Source: Botryococcus braunii (taxonomy: Eukaryota > Chlorophyta > Trebouxiophyceae). Taken from it: DNA of 64,000 nt. Under the pieces are notes generated by a model. The model had not been told where the DNA came from, searched no databases, and saw only the letters and a program-made list of their open reading frames with translations. This document shows positions 1-8,769 of this stretch, piece after piece (within the stretch, counting starts at the first letter, position 1; every line of letters starts with the position of its first letter). The translations under genes were made by a program, and so were the position numbers. Location: NCBI GenBank assembly GCA_002005505.1, contig KV908501.1, forward strand, positions 124,367 to 188,366. Direction: 5' to 3'.

Positions 1-690
1 GCCTACGAGTTGTAGAAGAGTTCTCGAGACACTTTGACATCATATAAAAATCTGGTGATGAAGGTTTGGGCCAATTAAGTGTTATTCATTGCTGATAAAG
101 GTTAGGATATGAGGATATTAAGAATATTTTTAACTGTCTTGAGAGTGGGGGTCAATAATTTGCGCCATTATTTTTAGGATTATTTCCTACTTTTAATTAA
201 TAAATCGGGTTTTTTGGGGGGTCAAAAAAAAATATGGGTCAATCTTTTGCGACGGTACGGTATATATATATATATACCGTACCGACGCAAATCATTGGGC
301 AATAAATATTTCGGCGCCCAAATTAAAAAGAAATCAAATAAACGGCCGGAGGGGGTGCCCAATAATTTGCGCCATTATTTTTGGGATTTTGTCGGCGGTA
401 CGTGCGTCCTTGAGGTGCAGGGATGTTCCGATGACTGTAAAATATTATTAAAAAAATACTGTGATGTGTTTTTGTGACAAAACCCATGTTGATCAACCAT
501 CTAGTACGATGAAATGGGGTTTTAAAAAATAATTAAAAATATTCCTTGACCCTCCCGGAGGGTGTGCCCAATAATTTGCGCCATTATTTTTCGGATTATT
601 TCTTATCTTTAATTATTATTTAGGGATTTTTGGGTGCCCAAAATAAGTTTATTGCCCAATAATTTGTGACGGTACGGTATATATATATAT
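1..690. repeat. AT-rich non-coding region with spaced repeats
   Basis: No credible gene. A motif containing aatttgcgccattattttt recurs near 155, 361 and 570, so the spacing is about 207 bp. A second motif, gacggtacggtatatata, lies about 100 bp after the first and third copies. The copy at 253-284 is a perfect 32-bp palindrome with a TATATA core. I read the region as an imperfect tandem repeat at the left edge of the virus-like block. Its function is unknown. Confidence 0.6.
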
Positions 691-695
691 ATTAT

Positions 696-890
696 GTACT
701 GCCTTGATTACGTAATGCTTTGATAACGTACTGCCTTGATTACGTAATGCTTTGATAACGTACTGCCTTGTTACGTAATGTTTTGTTAACGTACTGGTTT
801 GATTACGTAATGCTTTGATAACGAACTGCCTTGATTACGTAATGCTTTGGTTACGTACTGCCTTGATTACGTAATGCTTTGATTACGTAA
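696..890. repeat. Iteron-like array of 16/32-bp units
   Basis: About twelve 16-bp units alternate between gccttgattacgtaat-like and gctttgataacgtact-like forms, giving a 32-bp higher-order period. Most units are centred on TTACGTAA or AACGTAC. Units are separated by no unique spacer, so this is not a CRISPR array. Together with the palindrome just downstream it resembles an origin or protein-binding array, but nothing here proves that role. Confidence 0.75.
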
Positions 891-952
891 AGGTGGATAT
901 AATATGATGATACGGACTATGGTGTTACGGACATCAAATATTACGGGCGATA

Positions 953-1277
953 CGGACTTTAAAGTATTTTCGGCTTTTCGCCGTTGCATTTCTCTAGACT
1001 TCGGCATTCACAGGGACGTAATATATTTGCCATGGGCAGGACGCTTCGAGATGCACGCGTCTGGGCGATTTGAGAAGATTTGGGGCAAAAAGCCGAAAAT
1101 ACTTTAAAAAATATATATATATTTAAAGTATTTTCGGCTTTTCGCCCCAAATCGTCTCAAATCGCCCAGACGCGTGTATCTCGACGCGCCCTGCCCATGG
1201 CAAATATATTACGGCCCTGTGAATGCCGACAACTAGAGAAATACAACGGCGAAAAGCCGAAAATACTTTAAAGTCCG
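953..1277. repeat. 325-bp near-perfect palindrome
   Basis: The sequence from 953 to about 1107 is repeated in inverted orientation from about 1122 to 1277, with roughly ten mismatches by eye, around a short AT core (aaatatatatatat). The 17-bp motif TTTAAAGTATTTTCGGC occurs at both ends of each arm, so each arm itself looks like a small element with inverted ends placed head to head. I see no target duplication at the outer edges. It could be a foldback or MITE pair, a viral terminal hairpin, or an origin structure. Confidence 0.8.
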
Positions 1278-1608
1278 CTTACGTAATATTCACCGCATCA
1301 CGTAAGGTGGGGGAGAACAATCCGGCGCTTCTGACGTTCCTTGTCCGTAATATTCTCGACTCCTCAATCGATGTACTGCCTCGAGCGAGCTGGCAGTACC
1401 GCTCAATCGGAGAGAAGCCATTGCCAGCTCACACGCGTGTACGAGGGGATTTTAGGATCGTACGAGGGGATTTAGTATCGAAAGCCCTAATTAGGACTGG
1501 GGTGATTAAACTATCAGACCAGGTATTTAAGGCGACCTGAGAGGAGAACCACCTCATAAATCAACATCGCTCTCGATTTTCAACATTCGGAAGTCAGCAT
1601 CTAACACC

Positions 1609-2382
1609 ATGGCTCTCAAGTGCGACCGTTGCGACAAGCAGTTCAGGTTTAGATACCTTTTAGAAGCTCATCAGAACAGGAGATACCCTTGTTGGGCGAA
1701 GTCCGATGCCTTTCCATGTAGATATTGTAACGCCACGTTTCAGTATGTACAAGGCCGCTCACGTCACGAGAAGGCATGTGAAGACAAACCAGTTTGTGTC
1801 GAGTTGAAAGCTTTTGCGCATGAGGATCTCGAGTGGTTGGATTACCTCGAATTGATTAGGACGTTAGTGAACGATTCCGCGACCATCGAGGATCAACTCA
1901 TCAGGAATGGAGAGCCCCGACACATCGTGTGGGTCTTGTTGAAAATCATCTACTTCAATAAAGACACTCCTGAAAACTGCACCATCCGTTCGAAGAACAA
2001 GAGAAAACACGTATACATGGTTCATTTGGGAGAGGGGCGGTGGGAGGCCGTGGATGAGAACAAACTCGTCAAGGACATCCTTGAAACCCTGTGTTTTGTT
2101 CTGAAAGAGAAAGTGGGTGATGCCATCAGAATGTACGGACAGAGGCCGGGGAGCGGGGTGAACGCCGAGTTCGACACGGTTTTCGTGAGGCTCATGCAAG
2201 ATGTCTTGGAACCATACGAGTTTTTAGATATGGGTTCGCACTATTATTCGATTCTTGAGGATTTTGGTTTCAACCCACCACGGAAATTCAAGAATGAGCA
2301 AAAGAGGGAAGGGGCATACCACGCGATGGTCAGGGCGGTCAAGGACGGTTTACGGGTCGTATGTAAGCGTTACAGCTCTTGA
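1609..2382 (+). CDS. Virus-type zinc-finger protein (C2HC fingers plus FN...PEN domain)
   Basis: The 257-residue protein starts at the ATG in caccATGg. Residues about 5-30 and 36-58 form two CxxC-x12-H-x4/5-C zinc-finger-like units. Residues about 70-175 contain KIIYFNKDTPENCTI followed by a W-x-x-V-D segment. I associate this pattern (FNxxxPENxxI, then a WxxVd motif) with zinc-finger proteins of giant viruses (NCLDV). Its biochemical role is not established; DNA binding is plausible. The frame is intact. It lies downstream of the palindrome and upstream of tandem repeats and the recombinase, all on the same strand, and uses a TGA stop like the larger virus-like genes here. A domesticated host copy is the alternative. 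Confidence 0.75.
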   Translation: MALKCDRCDKQFRFRYLLEAHQNRRYPCWAKSDAFPCRYCNATFQYVQGRSRHEKACEDKPVCVELKAFAHEDLEWLDYLELIRTLVNDSATIEDQLIRNGEPRHIVWVLLKIIYFNKDTPENCTIRSKNKRKHVYMVHLGEGRWEAVDENKLVKDILETLCFVLKEKVGDAIRMYGQRPGSGVNAEFDTVFVRLMQDVLEPYEFLDMGSHYYSILEDFGFNPPRKFKNEQKREGAYHAMVRAVKDGLRVVCKRYSS

Positions 2383-3020
2383 TCGATCAAACGGTTCCGT
2401 CGGTCCTTCGATTCTCTCTCTCTTTCGGCCGAAACAATTTTGGCCCCTTTTCTCGAAAACATCACCATCGATCGAAGAAATATCAGCGTGCGGCAACGCG
2501 TGGCCGTGAGTCACCTTCTATCATCGGAGTTCTTGCTCGACCGAATTTTGCCGAAACTTTTTTTGACCCTTTTCTCGAAAATTTCACCATCGACCGAAGA
2601 AATTTCACCGTAAGGCACGCGTGGTAATCGATTCGCCATCTATCATCACGGTCATTGGACGTTCGATGGACCCGCCGGCTACCGAATTTTCCGAAACTGT
2701 TTTTGAACCTTTTTCTCGAAAATATCACCATCCATCGAAGAAATATCACCGTGCGGCAACGCGTGGCCGTAAGTCAGCTTCTATCATCGGAGTTCTTGCT
2801 CGACCGAATTTTCCGAAACTGTTTTTGAACCTTTTTCTCGAAAATTTCACCATCGATCGAAGAAATATCACCGTGAGGCACGCGTGGTCAGGGAGTCGCC
2901 TTCTATCAGCGGGGTCTTGGACATTCGATGGACCCGCCATCGACCGAATTTTTCCGAACCTTTTTTTGGCCCCTTTCTCGAAAATATCACCATCGATCGA
3001 AGAAATATCACCATCTCGCG
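2383..3020. repeat. 263-bp higher-order tandem repeat
   Basis: The landmark ctcgaaaa...caccatcgat occurs at 2452, 2574, 2715, 2837 and 2977, with alternating spacings of 122 and 141 bp. This is a 263-bp unit made of two related half-units, present about 2.2 times. Each half carries a tc-rich and poly-T stretch, the landmark, and an acgcgtgg box. Open frames across it in several phases are repeat artefacts. I find no gene. Confidence 0.75.
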
Positions 3021-3054
3021 GTCGACCCCCCACCTACCCTCCCCCCTCCCCCCC

Positions 3055-3870
3055 CTTCCGACAGGTGGTTCAGGGTCATTGGCGGGCACTTATGGCACTT
3101 CATTAGCAAAACTAACCACATGTCAAATATTTATATACCAATAAATACAAACGTTTGGGAGTTTGGAGAATGAAGTGCCATAAGTGCCCGATGACCAACC
3201 TGTCCGGCCGTGGTGAGGGGCCCCCCACCCCCGGGCACACCCCTCCTCCCCCCTCCCCCCCTTCTGACAGGTGGTTCAGGTCATTGGCGGGCACTTATGG
3301 CACTTCATTAGCAAAACTAACCACATGTCAAATATTTATATACCAATAAATACAAACGTTTGGAAGTTTGGAGAATGAAGTGCCATAAGTGCCCGCCAAC
3401 GACCAACCTGTCCGGCCGTGGTGAGGGCCCCCCCCACCCCCCCGGGCACACCCCTCCTCCCCCCCCCCCCCCGGCCCTCGACAGGTGGTTCAGGGTCATT
3501 GGCGGGCACTTATGGCACTTCATTAGCAAAACTGACCACATGTCAAATATTTATATACCAATAAATACAAACGTTTGGAAGTTTGGAGAATGAAGTGCCA
3601 TAAGTGCCCGCCAACGACCCACCTGTCCGGCCGTGGTGAGGGCCCCCCCCCACCCCCCCCGGGCACACCCCTCCTCCCCCCCCCCCCCCCCGGCCCTCGA
3701 CAGGTGGTTCAGGGTCATTGGCGGGCACTTATGGCACTTCATTAGCAAAACTAACCACATGTCAAATATTTATATACCAATAAATACAAACGTTTGGAAG
3801 TTTGGAGAATGAAGTGCCATAAGTGCCCGCCAACGACCCACCTGTCCGGCCGTGGTGAGGGCCCCCCCAG
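3055..3870. repeat. 205-219-bp tandem array with inverted repeats and C-tracts
   Basis: Four units begin near 3081, 3286, 3501 and 3720 (ggcgggcacttatggcac). Each unit holds this sequence and its inverted copy (gtgccataagtgcccgcc) separated by about 85 bp, then a palindrome-free AT segment, then cytosine runs of variable length that account for the differing periods. The last unit is truncated next to a GC-rich stretch. The array sits directly upstream of the recombinase gene. It is not CRISPR, because the units have no unique spacers. Confidence 0.8.
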
Positions 3871-3934
3871 AGGCTCGCCAAGCCCGGCCGGCCTCCTCCT
3901 CCTCCTCCGGGAGATCGCGCCGCCGAGGGGGGGG

Positions 3935-3963
3935 GGGGATAAAAAATTCTCCCGATATACATA
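3935..3963 (+). promoter_or_regulatory. Possible AT-rich promoter of the recombinase gene
   Basis: A gataaaaaattctcccgata segment lies between a run of G and the recombinase ATG. Similar short AT boxes precede the polymerase-helicase (tataattt near 5700) and the small ORF at 5512 (ataaaagttttgttata). This is suggestive only. Confidence 0.3.
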
Positions 3964-5262
3964 ATGACCACTCTCGCATCATCGACACTAAGCAAACCCC
4001 ATAAGGAAAAAATAAGACAGGTTTTACGGACGGTGTTTAAGATTAAGGACGTTGATTCCTATCCTCTGACGAAGTTGCTGGACAATCATGAGCGTGTTGC
4101 TCGGTGGATTGAGGGCAAAAACTACGCTTTGAACTCGAGACACTCGTGGTATACGATGCTCGGGGTCTTGGCAAGAGATGTGGGCAACGATGAGCTCTAC
4201 CATAAATACGGAGGGAAGGAAGGGCTGGGCACGCAGTTGGGGAAGCAAGCAGCCAATGACAACAGGCTGAGCCAAGGCATGGTCGAGCTTTACAAGCTTA
4301 ACCCACCGAGCAAACTCGCGGCCAAATTCAGAGCGTTGAGTGATTACCGGGATGATGTGAAACGTAACTTTCAATACCTCGTCATGGCCATGAACCTCCA
4401 CACCCCCCCATTGCGTTCGGACGTCGCGAACATGCGGATGGCGTCCGAAATGCCATCTGATAAGAAGGGCCGTTATCTATTGTTGACCGATCAAGGAGCA
4501 ACGATGTTACTGTACGACCGGGTGAAAGACAAGGTGACGGACATCGGCAAGCATAACTACGATGAGCAGGTGAAGCTAAGCAAAAAAGTGACCGAGATTG
4601 TAAGAAAATCATTGGACGCCTATCCGAGAACATACCTGTTGAGCAAGCTCAACGATCCAGATGCGCCGATGGGCGAGGCCGGGTACCAGCGGCTCCTCGC
4701 AAGCCTCGATCTGAGCGTGAATTTCCTGAGACACGTGTATGCGACCCATTTCTTCCTCACCCATCCATTGACCGAGGCTCGTGCCGCCCTAGCACGGAAG
4801 ATGGGCACTAGCCTAAGCATTTTAAGTAAAGTGTACAGTAAAACGGTGAACTTGCCCGACCAAGTTAAGAAGGAGTGGGGCATTCCTTTAGAAGGGGCCA
4901 CGGAGGAAGAGTCTCAACACATCATACCAGACGCAAATGTTCATCGCAAGCCTAAAACGGGTCAACTACACCGGGACGAAACGCCAGCCCAAGAGATCGA
5001 TGAGAAGCGTTGGTCAGGGAATCACTTCAAGGATAGGGCCAGCCGATATATGAACATGAGCGACAAGCAGAAACGCGCTTATGCTAGAAAAGTCTTAGCA
5101 TATGCCAGAAAGCCCGAGAATCGGCACAAGGTGAACGCATCAAAATATTTGTACAAGCTGCGCCTCAGGGAAATCCAATCGCCGACCAAAAAGACTATGG
5201 AGAAATATAACATCGTTCGAGATGAACATGCGCCCGGAGGATGGGATATCAAGCGCGTCTGA
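3964..5262 (+). CDS. Tyrosine recombinase (integrase) of virus-like element
   Basis: A 432-residue protein with an intact frame. The core-binding part covers roughly residues 10-130. The catalytic domain shows Arg151 in PPLRSDVANMR, Arg256 in NFLRHVYATHF (the canonical HxxR His position is Asn253), and the nucleophile Tyr291 in MGTSLSILSKVYSK, where Thr replaces the usual His/Trp. This layout is that of the tyrosine recombinase/integrase family, which cuts and rejoins DNA through a 3'-phosphotyrosine and inserts viral or mobile DNA. About 140 basic residues follow the catalytic Tyr, longer than a minimal integrase, and may form an extra DNA-binding tail. Such enzymes occur in virophages, Polinton-like viruses and cryptons. 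The context with TV-Pol/SF3 helicase favours a viral integrase. Whether the atypical His positions are tolerated is unknown. Confidence 0.8.
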   Translation: MTTLASSTLSKPHKEKIRQVLRTVFKIKDVDSYPLTKLLDNHERVARWIEGKNYALNSRHSWYTMLGVLARDVGNDELYHKYGGKEGLGTQLGKQAANDNRLSQGMVELYKLNPPSKLAAKFRALSDYRDDVKRNFQYLVMAMNLHTPPLRSDVANMRMASEMPSDKKGRYLLLTDQGATMLLYDRVKDKVTDIGKHNYDEQVKLSKKVTEIVRKSLDAYPRTYLLSKLNDPDAPMGEAGYQRLLASLDLSVNFLRHVYATHFFLTHPLTEARAALARKMGTSLSILSKVYSKTVNLPDQVKKEWGIPLEGATEEESQHIIPDANVHRKPKTGQLHRDETPAQEIDEKRWSGNHFKDRASRYMNMSDKQKRAYARKVLAYARKPENRHKVNASKYLYKLRLREIQSPTKKTMEKYNIVRDEHAPGGWDIKRV

Positions 5263-5292
5263 GAACGAGGAATTGTATGCCCATGATACAGT

Positions 5293-5490
5293 ATGGACTC
5301 CTCCTCTACAGAAAGCACCGGAAAGCACCATCCCCAGCCACGGACGGGCCGGCGGCGCAAGTCCCCACCGGAACCACGCGTGCGGAGGCCCCACCCACCA
5401 AAACCTACCCCGATACAGACGATCGTGAGAAGGGACGGGCCGTTCCTCGTCGAATGGGACACGGGGCCGTTCCTCGTCAATTCCCCATAA
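5293..5490 (+). CDS. Small Pro/Arg-rich ORF, unknown
   Basis: 65 codons from an ATG 30 bp after the recombinase stop, ending in TAA. The product is rich in Pro, Arg, Ser and Thr (for example GRRRKSPPEPRVRRP). It has no recognised domain. Same strand and tight spacing suggest a viral accessory gene, but the length and composition are also compatible with chance. Confidence 0.3.
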   Translation: MDSSSTESTGKHHPQPRTGRRRKSPPEPRVRRPHPPKPTPIQTIVRRDGPFLVEWDTGPFLVNSP

Positions 5491-5511
5491 AAGTTTTGTT
5501 ATACCAGATGA

Positions 5512-5676
5512 ATGGACACTCCTTCCCAGGCACGCGACCCCCTCGAGGAGTTGATGCGGCTGGCGAAGCGGCCCAAGTCCTGCTGTGACACACGACGGCT
5601 ACCTTACCCTGAACGAAATAGGAGGAACTCTCTGGTGAGACGATACACTCGAAGGAAAGGGGCGTACGTTTCATAG
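5512..5676 (+). CDS. Small Arg-rich ORF (54 codons), unknown
   Basis: An ATG preceded by an AT-rich box (ataaaagttttgttata) opens a 54-codon frame ending in TAG. The product is basic, with LEELMRLAKRPKSCC near the N-terminus and RNRRNSLVRRYTRRK near the C-terminus. No family is recognised. It would sit between the recombinase and polymerase-helicase genes on the same strand. The strongly basic tail could bind nucleic acid, but this is inference. Confidence 0.3.
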   Translation: MDTPSQARDPLEELMRLAKRPKSCCDTRRLPYPERNRRNSLVRRYTRRKGAYVS

Positions 5677-5781
5677 CCCCACCCGAAGACCATCACGCGG
5701 TATAATTTGGCGTTTGATCAGAGCACTGGCATGTTCTACTAAGTGCGTTTAATTTCCACAAAATGTTTGTACACACCAAGT

Positions 5782-7584
5782 ATGGCGAACATCAAGCGGA
5801 TCGAAACTTTCAACCCCGAGCGTCTCCGTCGCATCATCGACCGCTCCGACCATCTGTTTCAACACCTCGATAAAAAGGGGTCACGTAGAGTGAGAGAGAG
5901 TGCTGAGCGTTATCTCAGGAAGTCTCGCGAGGGTCATATCAGTGTCACGTATGGGCCATCAAAGAACCTTCCTTACGGGGTGGGGCGGGTGTTCGCCATG
6001 GGTGGAATCGGGTTACAACCCCTAGAGAAACGCATCCGCCACACGATTGCGGGTGAATACTATTGGGACGTAGATATGGTCAATGCTCATCCGACGATAT
6101 TGCTACAGTACTGTCTCAAGCATGGCATCCCGCATGCCAACCTATCGGGCTATGTGAATGACCGCGACGCCAAGCTCTCAAGTCTGATGTACGCTATGGG
6201 CATGGACAGAGAGGACGCCAAGCGCTATGTATTGAAATTCATCAATTCCTCCGGAACGGTCGCGCGGATATCACCCTCGTGGTTCAAAGAGCTCGCACGA
6301 GAGCTGTGTCAGATCCGTAAGAGGGTGTGTGATCTGAACGAAGATGTGAGGCCGTATGCCGATAAATCGAAGAACAACGAAGAAGGATCTCTCACCAACC
6401 TGGTCTTATGTACGATGGAAAACGGGTGTCTGATGAAACTCGTCGAGTTTCTGGAGAGTAGGAATTTCAAGGTGGGTGTGCTCGTTTTCGACGGGTGTAT
6501 GGTTGAGAAGGGGACGGACGAACTCACGGATGACGTCTTGGCGGAGGCTCAAAATTATGTCCTTGAGAAAACGGGGTATGACATTCCTCTCTTGATCAAA
6601 CCCATGGACCAAGGCTTCACGGAGGAGGAGTTGAATGACCCGCCAGGTGGGGTTCAGAAGATAGACGAGCGGGCCACGTTGGTACTCACCAGTCCCGTGG
6701 GTGACTTCAGCTTTGCGCAGGTGGTGGCATCCATGGGGGAGGGGAGGTTCGTCCGCAGTGACTCTGGTTGGTGGTGGTGGGACGAAAAGACGGGGAGGTG
6801 GGGGAGAGACAACATCCAAGTACATCTCGGACGCTTCATATCGCGGGAGGTTCGAGCGGAGTATGTTAGGGCTCTACGACTGTACGATGAGGCACCAAGC
6901 CCCATCAAAGCTGAAATGGCCATTCCCGATGAGAAAGCACTCCGCTCGGCACCAGATCTTCTTCTTAGCAAAGTCAAAAAGGACCACATCATATCCGAGT
7001 GCTCGAAACAAGATGGAATGTACGAACCGAAATTCGAGGAGAGGTTCGATGCCGACCCGTATCTCATGGCCTTCAACAACGGGCTGTGGGACGCTCACCA
7101 GATGAAATTCAGACCCATCGAGAAGAACGATTACATATCTTACACGACGGGGTACGATTATGATCCTCACGTCTCGACCGAGGAGGTGAGAAGGATTATA
7201 CGAAGAATGTTCGAGGATGACGGCACATTCATCTCGCTTATCGAGGTGCTCGCAGCGTCGATGTTCGGGGGAAATCGAGAAGAGATTTTCCTGATTCTTC
7301 AAGGAGCTGGCCGAAACGGCAAGGGTCTTGTGTTAGACTTGGTGATCAAAACGTTCGGTGAAGACTACATAGGGTCGATCAGAGAATCTTATTACACCTC
7401 GCATGAAAAACACAGTGAGTCTGGAACGCCCATGCTGCTCGACTTGAGAGGCAAGCGTCTAGGCATCACGGACGAAACGACAGACGAAGCGAAATTCATC
7501 ACCAGAACCATGAAGAGGGACACGGGGGGCGGGATGGTGAAAGGTCGAGCGCTGTACAGCAACACCGTGATTTTAACGAAGTGA
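5782..7584 (+). pseudogene. TV-Pol/SF3 helicase fusion, N-terminal part (split by element A)
   Basis: I start at ATG 5782 (MANIKRIETF); the frame is open 13 codons further up but only from GTG. The N-terminal half shows WDVDMVNAHPTILL (Asp96, Asp98, His103), matching motif A of family-A-like TV-Pol polymerases, and VLVFDGCMVEK (Asp237), the motif C counterpart. The C-terminal half is a superfamily 3 (D5-type) helicase: Walker A GAGRNGKG (508-515), Walker B RLGITDET (559-566), and MKRDTGGGMVKGRALY. This fusion is known in virophages, Polinton-like viruses and related transposons, where it replicates DNA. The true gene stops at 7571; the last four codons and the stop come from the inserted LTR. 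The rest continues at 13747. Joined at the 5-bp duplication the gene would encode about 782 residues. Confidence 0.78.
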
Positions 7585-8020
7585 GACGTGTAACTAAGAT
7601 TTATAACAGCTAAGCAAGGGTTTCAGGCAAGGGTGACACCGAAGGTAGAAATCGAAGTTCCAATCCGTTACAAGTTCGCAGCCCTCCTCACGCAGGTCGT
7701 CCGAGTCTCCAAAGAACAATATATAATGAACAATGTAGATAATGCTAGATGTCTCACTCGTAGCAGCAAACCCAAAGACAATGATAACCACCCGAGTTCC
7801 TAGTCCACCTATGCGCGGATCCGGCTACGTCGTCCCTCTACGAGATGCTCTCGCGAGCATAGCGATATGGATGACGAGAGGAGACCCACTAGGATATTAC
7901 AGTCATTTTCCTACACACAAGGACAACGAGATCTACTCGTATCCCAAAGGGCACGAAGAAACATGAACTACGCGCACATCCTACGTGAGACGCGTCGCGC
8001 TGACGCGGCACCTCACTACA
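7572..8020 (-). repeat. 3' LTR of element A
   Basis: 449 bp, identical by inspection to the copy at 13293-13741. On the minus strand it begins TGTAGTGAGGTGCCGC and is preceded by the purine tract. Confidence 0.93.
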
Positions 8021-8033
8021 TACTCCCCCCCTT
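8021..8033 (-). other. Polypurine tract of element A
   Basis: Minus-strand AAGGGGGGGAGTA abuts the 3' LTR, the expected start site for plus-strand DNA synthesis. Confidence 0.75.
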
Positions 8034-8690
8034 ATTCCTGTGCGTCCCCGCGCAGAAGGCAGAGCGCAACAACAAACAGACAAGACAAACAAAGGAACAA
8101 GACCTTCCAACATGCGGAGACTCAGACCTACGGGCAACCCGCCTCCCGTGTTGCCAGACCCCAGCCGAATGCTGCGTATCGGGGTCCCCACCATAATGCA
8201 ATAAGAACAAGGATCAGGCATGACTAACAGAACAAAAGACAAAACACTGAAAGAAAAACGAAAGTCCACATGATGAACAGCCAAAATGAGACACAAGGGC
8301 AGAGCTAAAAGTCCAGATGTCCAAAAGTCCAGAGTCCAAGGGGAGTCCAATTTCCACATATAGTCCAGTATTACGCCAGTATTGCACCATATTGATCAGG
8401 TGTGGTAGTGAAGTGAAAAGGCCATACACCTAATGTGCACAAAAATCTATCCAGGTAAGGGACCCATGGTCAACCCTACCGGGTAAGGCAGCCTTACCCT
8501 AGCCTATCCAAAGTCCATATGGCCATACAGAGAGACCCCTCCAAGGAGGGCCAACCGGTCGACGGGACCCTAAGGGTGGACCCTAGGAGTCGTGCCCTTG
8601 GGAGGCAATGGCGGGAGCCCGTGACTCTCTCTGTATTCTTCCACTTTCTTGTGGCAACAACGCGTGACCTGTGCAAGTTATTTCCAGCTA
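8034..8690. other. Element A 3' untranslated region, no gene seen
   Basis: Between the deleted integrase and the purine tract I find only short overlapping frames without recognisable domains. No chromodomain is detectable on the minus strand. Confidence 0.5.
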
Positions 8691-8769
8691 TCCTCATTTG
8701 GCTCGTTCGGATCGTACAGAGTGCGGCCGCGTTCGCCAGTGAGTGGCTTGTGATCCACAATGCCACCAC

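Noticed and set aside
696..890. Regular short repeats that could suggest a CRISPR array
   Set aside because: Units follow each other without unique spacers and no cas genes exist; the context is eukaryotic.
1223..1540. 105-codon plus-strand frame crossing the palindrome right arm
   Set aside because: It starts inside the palindrome, has no domain and no counterpart, so it is probably chance.
2483..3106. Overlapping frames on both strands over the 263-bp repeats
   Set aside because: They repeat with the DNA unit, have no domain and no consistent frame between units.
7594..8359. Open frames inside the element A LTRs (65 to 156 codons; same set at 13315-13887)
   Set aside because: They repeat in both LTR copies, show no domain, and lie in non-coding LTR sequence.
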